DNA from: Flavobacterium rakeshii
GTDB lineage: Bacteria; Bacteroidota; Bacteroidia; Flavobacteriales; Flavobacteriaceae
Direction: 5' to 3'
DNA: 64,000 nucleotides
Assembly (NCBI RefSeq): GCF_009741375.1
Contig: NZ_WOWP01000016.1
Coordinates: 1-64,000 of the forward strand
Positions within the stretch are counted from its first letter, which is position 1; each line of letters starts with the position of its first letter. The position numbers and the translations under genes were made by a program. Below are positions 58,083 through 64,000 of the stretch, piece after piece. The notes below the pieces were generated by a model. The model saw only the letters and a program-made list of their open reading frames with translations, made no database searches and was not told the origin of the DNA.

Positions 58083-58173
58083 TTATCGAATGGAAGGTGT
58101 TTAAGAATTAAGGAATTCAATTTTTTTGAACAAGAAAACTTTTATTACTTATATAGAAAACTAACCATAGATT

Positions 58174-58515
58174 ATGAAGCTTACAGAAAGATTACTGAAT
58201 AGTGAATTAGCTATTACCTACAAAATGTTAAAGTCGAATATCATGACTTTAATTTTACCTCCAATTACAGAAATTAATAAGGTTCATTCAGGTATAAGGG
58301 TAGATGGACAAGAAACTTTGAGGGTAGATTTTAAAATCATTGAGTCCGAAGGATCGTTATTAATTGAATTTATATCGACCGGTCAGGTTTTTGTTCTTGA
58401 TATTCAAGGGATTCATGAAAATAAGCTGATTTTTAGACATCATCAATATCTTAATAAAGGTATTGTTTTCGAAATCAGTGATATTAAACCCTATCAAGAG
58501 CAAACACCAATATAA
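58174..58515 (+). CDS. Hypothetical protein
   Basis: 113 residues, beta-rich middle (DGQETLRVDFKIIESEGSLLIEF), no signal peptide. Near the right border, with the lipoprotein gene, it appears to be cargo. No family recognised. Confidence 0.5.
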   Translation: MKLTERLLNSELAITYKMLKSNIMTLILPPITEINKVHSGIRVDGQETLRVDFKIIESEGSLLIEFISTGQVFVLDIQGIHENKLIFRHHQYLNKGIVFEISDIKPYQEQTPI

Positions 58516-58547
58516 AAATTATACTTACCAATTATTAATAAATACGA

Positions 58548-58976
58548 ATGAAAAACCTATTAGTTACAGGATTACTTACCATTACATTATTTTCATGTAG
58601 TAGTGATGATAACAACCAGCCAGCACAAGACAAAATTATTGGCTCATGGCAAAAAACAAGCTTAGTTGTTGAAGGTGTAAATCAGAATTTGAGCAACTGT
58701 CAGCTGCAAACAGTTTATAATTTTAATGCTTCTCAAAATAACTTTTGGAGTAATATCTATGAAGAAAATTTTGAAGGTGAATGTACCCTTTTTACAGAGG
58801 ATGGAGATTGGGAAAAATTGAGTGAATCAGTTTACACTGTTTACACTGAATCTGAAGGAACGGTAAACTATGAAGTTGAATTTCCTAATGATAATACTTT
58901 GAAGTTAACCTATAATGATGGTTCAGTAGAGCAACCACATTTAGCTGTAACTACTTTTGTAAGAGTAGATTTATAA
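58548..58976 (+). CDS. Lipocalin-like lipoprotein
   Basis: 142 residues. Lipoprotein signal LITLFSCSSDD (Cys ~18), then KIIGSWQKTSLVVEGV, the usual lipocalin-like opening, and beta-strands to the end. Common in Bacteroidota envelopes. Last gene before the right border; probable lysogeny cargo. Confidence 0.6.
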   Translation: MKNLLVTGLLTITLFSCSSDDNNQPAQDKIIGSWQKTSLVVEGVNQNLSNCQLQTVYNFNASQNNFWSNIYEENFEGECTLFTEDGDWEKLSESVYTVYTESEGTVNYEVEFPNDNTLKLTYNDGSVEQPHLAVTTFVRVDL

Positions 58977-58985
58977 AGAACAGCT

Positions 58986-59009
58986 GAATACAAATTAGAA
59001 TACGATTAA
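58986..59009 (+). repeat. Two 12-bp repeats, candidate right arm sites
   Basis: GAATACAAATTA (58986-58997) and GAATACGATTAA (58998-59009), with the same 12-bp spacing and sequence as the left repeats at 32583-32618. Confidence 0.6.
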
Positions 59010-59074
59010 TAAAATTTATATATAACAAAGCTAGTAAAACCGCTTGTTTTTATTGCGTTTTCGGGAGAATTAAA

Positions 59075-59118
59075 ATTCATAACCCTGAGGTCACGGGTTC
59101 AACTCCCGTCTTCGCTAC
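59075..59118. repeat. attR: right copy of the 44-bp direct repeat
   Basis: Same 44 bases as 32455-32498, in the same direction. It begins inside the anticodon stem region of the former tRNA and is not a complete tRNA gene. Confidence 0.92.
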
Positions 59119-59131
59119 TAAAAGTAGCAAT

Positions 59132-59158
59132 AGGCTGTAAGTGTTTCACTTGCAGCCT
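59132..59158 (+). terminator. Original tRNA-Met terminator, displaced by the element
   Basis: 12-bp stem AGGCTGTAAGTG / CACTTGCAGCCT (one G-T pair), loop TTT, then a T-run. Confidence 0.75.
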
Positions 59159-59161
59159 TTT

Positions 59162-59642
59162 TTGTTTTTTGTCTTTTTTCAGTATAGAAAAATAGTTGAT
59201 TTTATCGATGTTTTTTTTCTTTTACTAACTGTAAAATGAGGTTTTGTAATTCACTTCTTTATTTGTTTACTTCAATTTATCTCTTTATTAAATAATTATC
59301 TAATTAGTGATTGTGTTTGGTTTGAAAAATATATGTTTTTCATTTTAAAGCTAGTTAGGTGTTGTTTTTTTAGTATTTAAAATGTGAATATTTCTATTTA
59401 TTTAAGATTATTTAGTTGTTATGTAAATTATATGAGTGATTATTTATAGCTATTTTAGTTTTATTTCTTAAAAATAATATAAAAAAATAACACTGATAGC
59501 TAAGTTTGTTAGCGAGTTAACAAATAAAAAAATCTTAGAAGATTTAACAGATTAAACTGGTTATATTTGTTAACATCCTTATTTATTTTAGGAAGTATAT
59601 TGAAATTACGCTAATTAATTTAATCAACTAAATTTTGTTTCT
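59162..59642. other. AT-rich spacer without genes
   Basis: No ORF with support. It contains an inverted repeat TTTGTTA / TAACAAA at 59505-59524 and a TATATTTG -7 box at 59572-59579 (no clear -33), probably the promoter of the large secreted protein gene. Confidence 0.55.
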
Positions 59643-62600
59643 ATGAAGTTAAAATTACCACGTTTTCTATTTACGTTGGTTCCTTTAATGTCGCTTGGTG
59701 TGGCTGCTCAGGAATACGTACACCTGGATGTGACATCTGGGTATAATCATGATGTTGTGGCAAATGGTTCTGCCACTTCTATGGCATCTACGACTATCGA
59801 GGTGGATAACGATAGTTATGCTTTTTTAAGTACTGATTTCCTCTCACCGGGAGGTAACTCATATGCGAGTGCGCTACCGGCTACAGGTTTAATCAATTCG
59901 GCTGCTACTGCAGGCTTAAGTTATCAAATGGCTCCGTTTGATGAGAATAATACTATGCGTATACCAACTACTTCTACGAGTTTAACCGCAGTGTTTTCAA
60001 ATCAGGTAATGGCTAGCCAGGTTTTTCTTTTGGCTACTTCAGGTAGTGGTAGTGCTCAAGTCACTATAACTGTAAACTTTACAGACGATACTTCACAAAC
60101 GGCAACCGGTGTTGCTATACCAGATTGGTATAATGGTACATCACAACCTACTGCTGCTTCTGGTTTTGGTCGTGTAAACCGTAATACAGATGGTATTGAT
60201 ACACCATTTGGTAACCCAAGGTTATACCAATTAACAGTAAATATTGATGAAGCTAATCAAGGTAAGCTAATTGAGAGTATTGAGGTAACTAAAACCTCTA
60301 CTGTTGCAGGTGTTGTTAATGTTATGGGGTTTACTGCAAATCAATTACCTTCATGTCCTTCTCCAACAGGTTTAACATCAACTACTACAGAAAATAGTGG
60401 TACAGTATCATGGTCTGCTGCTCCGGTTCTTCCAACTGGCGGATATGATTATTATATGTCTGCATCGTCTGATGCTCCAACAGCTGAGACTGATGTTACT
60501 AATGTAGCTAATACTGTGAATGAAGTTTCTTTCAGTGAACTTGAAATAGGTACTACATACTATTTCTGGATCAGGTCTAACTGTGGTACTGAAGAAGGTG
60601 ATTGGGAAATGACTACTTTCACTACCGGACAAATGTCTACAACTTATACAGGTGGAGACGGAAGTACTTCGTTAAACACCAATACAAGTGCTACTTCTAC
60701 TTCACCATGTCCTACTGTTTTAACAGTATCTGTTCCTGAAGGTTTCCAGATTGCTTCTGTTGATGTAGCTTATCAGATGACTTCACAAAATAGTGCCTAT
60801 ATGTCTGAGCAGCGTTCGCTACTTTTCTGTAACACGACAAATATGGGAGAGAGTGCAGTAACTCCCGGGCCATCAGGGAATATGGGTACGGCAACATACA
60901 ACCGTACAGGTCTTAATATTGCAGATGGTGCTACAGGAGATGTAGAGTTTGAATTGAGAGCATGGAGAACATGGGGGCCGAATGAAGATTGTGGTGTTTA
61001 TTATACTACGGTTGATGATGGGACATTTGTTATTACAATTACTTACGAACCTTTTGTTTGTGAACTTACAGCTCCTGAAGCTGATGATCAAATCGCTTGT
61101 GGAGGTATAGGTTTTACAGTTTCTGATTTAGTAGTTCAGGGATCAGGTAATGTTGAGTTTTATTTCTATGATACTATCGATGCTCCGGAGCCTTTAGATC
61201 CAGAGACACTTGTTGAAGAATCAGGTACTTATTATGTTTCACAATATATAGGAGACTGTGAGAGTGACAGAACAGCTTTTGAAGTTACAGTTAACACGGT
61301 TCCTTCGCCAACTGCAGATGCAGAGCAGGAAGTTTGCCCAGGTTCATTAATTTCTTCTTTATCTGCACAGGCAGATGAGGGTGGAGTATTATTATGGTTT
61401 ACGTCTCAGGATGCTCCGGCTCCTGTAGGGACTAATACAGAACTTGAAGAGGGAGCTTCTTATTGGGTAACACAACAAATTTCAGGTTGTCGTAGTCCTA
61501 GAGTAGAGGTTGTTGTTTCTTTCTCTGATGTGCCGCTTCCGGTTGCTGAAGACCAAGAAGTATGTGAAGGTTCTACAGTTGCAGATTTATATGCAGATGC
61601 TCTTGAAGGTGCTGAGCTACATTGGTATGCTACTGCTGATGCAGAGTTTCCGTTAGGTCAAACTGCTGTTTTAGCAGAAGGTTCTTACTTTGTTTCTCAA
61701 ACTCCAGAAGATTGTGGAGAAAGTGACAGGGTAGAAATAACTGTATCATTTACTGAAATTCCTGTTCCTACAGCTCCTGTGAGCCAGTCACTTTGTGAAG
61801 GTTCTACAGTTGGTGATTTAGTGGCAACAGGTGTAGAGGGTGCTACCTTTAACTGGTATGCTACTGCAGATGCTCCAACTCCGTTAGCAGATGAAACGGT
61901 TGTTGAGGCAGGTTCTTACTTTGTTTCTCTTGTTCTTGATGGATGTGGAGAAAGTGAAAGGGTTGAGGTTGTTGTTGACTTTAACGAAATAGCGGCTCCG
62001 GCTACAGAGACTAATCAGTATTTTTGTGGTAGTGTAACTGTTGATGAGCTTTTTGCAGAGGGTATGGCAGGAGCTACAGTACAATGGTTTGAGACAGAGG
62101 AGGCTACTGAGCCAATCGCTGCCGGTACAACGCTTGAGCCTGGAACTTATTTTGCAAGACAGGTTGTTGGCGCCGGATGTGTAAGTGCTGCAAACGATAC
62201 TCATGTATTTGTTAACGCAGTGCCGGATGCTCCTACAGGAGATGATTATCAGGAGTTTGAAACAGGTGCTACACTTGAGTCTCTTGACTTTACAGTGGCT
62301 GAAAATGCAACTGTGACTTACTATGTAATGAACGGATCTGAAGAGCTTGTGGAAGTAGAAGCTGGTACTGAATTAATGGATGATACGGTTTACTATGTAA
62401 CTCAAACTGTTGAAGGTTGTGAGAGTGAGCCACTTGCTATAGAGGCTGCAGAAATTCTTGGTGTTGCTACTTTTGAGTCTGCCGGACTTAAAGTATTCCC
62501 TAACCCGGTAGAAAGTATTTTAACGGTTACCGGTAACGTTACAATTTCTCAATTAACTGTGACTAACCTTTTAGGTCAAAAAGTTATGGAAGCTAATGTA

Positions 62601-62711
62601 AACGGAACAAATGCAGAGCTTAATGTTTCTTCATTACCACAAGGTACTTATGTGCTGCAGGTAACAGGAGATACTGGAGCTTCTTACACTACTAAGATTA
62701 TCAGAAAATAA
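59643..62711 (+). CDS. Large type IX-secreted surface repeat protein
   Basis: 1022 residues. Signal peptide (to ~22, GVAAQ). A beta-sandwich N-terminal region (~25-230), a fibronectin III-like domain (~240-330), a beta domain (~335-480), then about five Ig-like modules of ~80 residues each (with C, W/Y and GSYFVSQ-type strands, ~485-925). The C-terminal ~75 residues are a type IX sorting domain (FPNPVESILTV; NLLGQKV; LPQGTYVLQV). Exported through the T9SS and attached to the surface; probable adhesin. Standalone and outside the element. Confidence 0.9.
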   Translation: MKLKLPRFLFTLVPLMSLGVAAQEYVHLDVTSGYNHDVVANGSATSMASTTIEVDNDSYAFLSTDFLSPGGNSYASALPATGLINSAATAGLSYQMAPFDENNTMRIPTTSTSLTAVFSNQVMASQVFLLATSGSGSAQVTITVNFTDDTSQTATGVAIPDWYNGTSQPTAASGFGRVNRNTDGIDTPFGNPRLYQLTVNIDEANQGKLIESIEVTKTSTVAGVVNVMGFTANQLPSCPSPTGLTSTTTENSGTVSWSAAPVLPTGGYDYYMSASSDAPTAETDVTNVANTVNEVSFSELEIGTTYYFWIRSNCGTEEGDWEMTTFTTGQMSTTYTGGDGSTSLNTNTSATSTSPCPTVLTVSVPEGFQIASVDVAYQMTSQNSAYMSEQRSLLFCNTTNMGESAVTPGPSGNMGTATYNRTGLNIADGATGDVEFELRAWRTWGPNEDCGVYYTTVDDGTFVITITYEPFVCELTAPEADDQIACGGIGFTVSDLVVQGSGNVEFYFYDTIDAPEPLDPETLVEESGTYYVSQYIGDCESDRTAFEVTVNTVPSPTADAEQEVCPGSLISSLSAQADEGGVLLWFTSQDAPAPVGTNTELEEGASYWVTQQISGCRSPRVEVVVSFSDVPLPVAEDQEVCEGSTVADLYADALEGAELHWYATADAEFPLGQTAVLAEGSYFVSQTPEDCGESDRVEITVSFTEIPVPTAPVSQSLCEGSTVGDLVATGVEGATFNWYATADAPTPLADETVVEAGSYFVSLVLDGCGESERVEVVVDFNEIAAPATETNQYFCGSVTVDELFAEGMAGATVQWFETEEATEPIAAGTTLEPGTYFARQVVGAGCVSAANDTHVFVNAVPDAPTGDDYQEFETGATLESLDFTVAENATVTYYVMNGSEELVEVEAGTELMDDTVYYVTQTVEGCESEPLAIEAAEILGVATFESAGLKVFPNPVESILTVTGNVTISQLTVTNLLGQKVMEANVNGTNAELNVSSLPQGTYVLQVTGDTGASYTTKIIRK

Positions 62712-62731
62712 TATTTGTTAAAACTGATATA

Positions 62732-62760
62732 AAAAAGGGCGCTTATTAAGCGCCCTTTTT
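62732..62760. terminator. Terminator of the surface protein gene
   Basis: Stem GGGCGCTT / AAGCGCCC with loop ATT, flanked by A6 and T5. Confidence 0.8.
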
Positions 62761-62819
62761 GTTTTGTAAAGCCCCATAATACTAATTGGTTAAAATTGCA
62801 TACAGGGCTTTTGCGGTAT

Positions 62820-63074
62820 CTAACGTATAACTTTTAGTTCAGTATTGTAAGTGTGTTGCTCTATATTTTCGTTTTTTATTGTTTCTGTGTATTTAATTTT
62901 AAACATAGAGCGTATTATGGCAACGGCACTAATTAGGCTTATTAAAAATACTGTGAGGTGAAGCATTTTAAATATTAGGTAATTTGGTTCTCCTGACTTG
63001 GCAAATTCTAAGGAAAGGTTATATCCTGAAATTGCCATTAGTACAGCTGTAGGTATTAGCAATATCAATTTCAT
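62820..63074 (-). CDS. Small two-span membrane protein
   Basis: 84 residues with hydrophobic segments at ~3-20 and ~36-58, a Lys-rich polar end. No recognised domain. Confidence 0.55.
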   Translation of the reverse strand: MKLILLIPTAVLMAISGYNLSLEFAKSGEPNYLIFKMLHLTVFLISLISAVAIIRSMFKIKYTETIKNENIEQHTYNTELKVIR

Positions 63075-63236
63075 AACATATAGTTTTTATGATTTGTATA
63101 TTGCAATTTCGCTTTTATAAATCATAATTTTCGCTAACCATTTACTAATTAATACTTAAATTTTTAGTTGTAATAGGTTAGTTAACAATACGATAAATTT
63201 ATATGTAATGTGTAGTGGTAATAATGTAAAATCTGT

Positions 63237-63244
63237 TACGTTTG
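63237..63244 (+). promoter_or_regulatory. -7 box of the 86-residue gene
   Basis: TACGTTTG; supports starting translation at ATG 63306 rather than the GTG at 63258. Confidence 0.45.
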
Positions 63245-63305
63245 TATTAATGTATACGTGCTACCAAAAGATGTAGTGAAGAAATTTGTAATTTTAGGTA
63301 AGGAT

Positions 63306-63566
63306 ATGAAGCTGAGCGAATACAAACAACTAAGTGAAGAGAAGCAGTATAATATACTTTGGGATAAAGGTGTTTTGATAGATGCCTGTATGCAGGGAAA
63401 AGTAAAAAAGTTGCTTTATGCCATAGATAATTTTTTTGTTGAACTATGGTGTGATATTTTTTCTAATAAAGTACTGTGGAAACTAAGTTTTAAGCAGGGT
63501 AGGCTCTTGGAAAAATATCTTGATAAATACCCTTTTGAATTTAATGATAATATAGAAAAGGAATAA
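63306..63566 (+). CDS. Hypothetical small cytoplasmic protein
   Basis: 86 residues from ATG 63306 (an upstream GTG 63258 would lie right at the transcript start). MKLSEYKQLSEEKQYNILWDKGV is a pattern I know from short flavobacterial proteins; function unknown. Confidence 0.6.
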   Translation: MKLSEYKQLSEEKQYNILWDKGVLIDACMQGKVKKLLYAIDNFFVELWCDIFSNKVLWKLSFKQGRLLEKYLDKYPFEFNDNIEKE

Positions 63567-63592
63567 AAAAGGCACTCTATGAGTGCCTTTTT
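63566..63592. terminator. Terminator after the 86-residue gene
   Basis: Stem AAAAAGGCACTC / GAGTGCCTTTTT, loop TAT. Confidence 0.75.
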
Positions 63593-63606
63593 ATTGTAAA
63601 TATGTT

Positions 63607-64000
63607 TTAATCTAAATTAATGGAGTTTGAAACTTTAGTCAACAAAATATTGTTTGGAATATTAAAGTCAGGTTCATTAGGCTCTCTAACTCCCTGAGCT
63701 TTTTTAACCTCCCATTGAGCTGTTGATCCTAATGGGTAGTTAGGTGTGAAAACAAATAGTCCTTTAATGAACCCTCTTTGGTTATTTACTGTATTATCAG
63801 TTATTGGTCCTCCAAGTGTTTGTGGATAACCATTGCTCATATCTCCAAAGTAGACAGCATGTGGCCAGTCAATACCGCTATTGTGAACTTCTTTTTTAGA
63901 GTTATATATTATTCCTGTTTGTTGTCCTTTGTTGTCAACTGTTATCATTTTGTAATGACCTAACATTATATTGTTTGAGTCTACCCAAATAGATAAAATG
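63607..64000 (-). CDS. Partial gene, 5' end cut by the window edge
   Basis: The frame is open from 64000 down to the stop at 63607, so the visible part is the C-terminal ~130 residues of a longer protein (ATG at 63966 is probably internal). The sequence has WPHAVYFGDMSNGYPQTLGG and ends in a polar tail. No family recognised. Confidence 0.5.
   Translation of the reverse strand, partial: ILSIWVDSNNIMLGHYKMITVDNKGQQTGIIYNSKKEVHNSGIDWPHAVYFGDMSNGYPQTLGGPITDNTVNNQRGFIKGLFVFTPNYPLGSTAQWEVKKAQGVREPNEPDFNIPNNILLTKVSNSINLD

Larger units (their letters stand above)
32455..59118. mobile_element. 26.6-kb integrated element in tRNA-Met: probable tailless temperate virus
   Basis: The borders are a perfect 44-bp repeat made of the tRNA-Met 3' half. 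A tyrosine recombinase lies just inside the left border, an XRE repressor and replication candidates lie in the right half, and a ~13-kb single-strand operon of virion/lysis-type genes fills the centre. No relaxase, coupling protein or conjugative ATPase is seen, so it is not an obvious ICE. No terminase, portal or tail genes are seen, so it is not a tailed phage. Many small proteins have a single membrane segment at one end. The tailless, membrane-containing virus reading is an inference from this combination. Confidence 0.85.

Noticed and set aside
59075..59118. Second tRNA-Met at the right border
   Set aside because: Only the 3' half is present, no acceptor 5' strand or D-arm, so it is the attR repeat and not a gene.
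32455..59118. Element as a tailed prophage or ICE
   Set aside because: No terminase, portal, tail, relaxase, coupling protein or conjugation genes were recognised; both readings lack support.
59643..62711. Large surface repeat protein as element cargo
   Set aside because: It lies outside the 44-bp right border and has chromosomal-style promoter and terminator.
1..64000. CRISPR array, insertion sequence, rRNA or transposase
   Set aside because: No regularly spaced repeats with unique spacers, no terminal inverted repeats with a DDE transposase, and no rRNA sequence found by eye.

Overview
The window is a stretch of a Flavobacterium-like (Flavobacteriaceae, Bacteroidota) chromosome. This rests on low GC content, promoters of the Bacteroidota form TTTG-N(17-23)-TAnnTTTG (for example before trxB, grpE, HU and both tRNA genes), weak or absent Shine-Dalgarno sequences, a type IX secretion sorting domain, a GLPGLI-family protein, head-GIN/DUF2807 proteins, and many short genes ended by bidirectional hairpin terminators.

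Left chromosomal arm (1-32,400): ordinary core and housekeeping genes. In order: a truncated TlpA-like thioredoxin lipoprotein; small enzymes (APH-like kinase, DinB, GNAT, DoxX); tRNA-Pro; thioredoxin reductase; an envelope-stress-type operon (PadR regulator, PspC membrane protein, two head-GIN proteins, an NTF2-like protein); a TIGR01777 epimerase and YceI; grpE-dnaJ; ribD with a HAD phosphatase; GNAT-prmC; a MacB-type permease; a histidyl-tRNA synthetase with a large insertion; three paralogous ~75-residue proteins; recQ-fmt; HU; YqgE; an aminotransferase of class IV; and a START-like protein. Two likely genes of 45 and 51 codons were added by eye.

Integrated element (32,455-59,118, about 26.6 kb): it sits in the 3' half of a tRNA-Met gene and is bounded by a perfect 44-bp direct repeat. 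Its left end carries a tyrosine recombinase, then a plus-strand cargo cassette (outer-membrane barrel, two paralogous secreted small proteins, a GLPGLI protein). The centre is a long, tightly coupled minus-strand operon (52,062 down to 38,760). It encodes many small proteins with one terminal membrane segment, three consecutive small beta-rich proteins including a strong capsid-protein candidate followed by its own terminator, two annexin-like proteins, a transglutaminase-like protein, an RGIRNNNPGN-type lysozyme-like protein, a long beta-rich spike candidate, an M23 endopeptidase with spanin/holin-like neighbours, and an ArdC-zincin-RadA-like ATPase fusion. A replication and control module follows (57,584 down to 52,899, minus), with a winged-helix replication-initiator candidate, an XRE repressor on the opposite strand, and a possible antisense RNA. 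I see no terminase, portal, tail tube, sheath or tape measure. The best reading is a temperate, tailless, probably membrane-containing virus; this is inference and needs structure prediction and induction to confirm.

Right chromosomal arm (59,119-64,000): the displaced tRNA-Met terminator, an AT-rich 0.5-kb spacer, a 1022-residue type IX-secreted repeat protein, two small genes, and a gene cut by the window edge.
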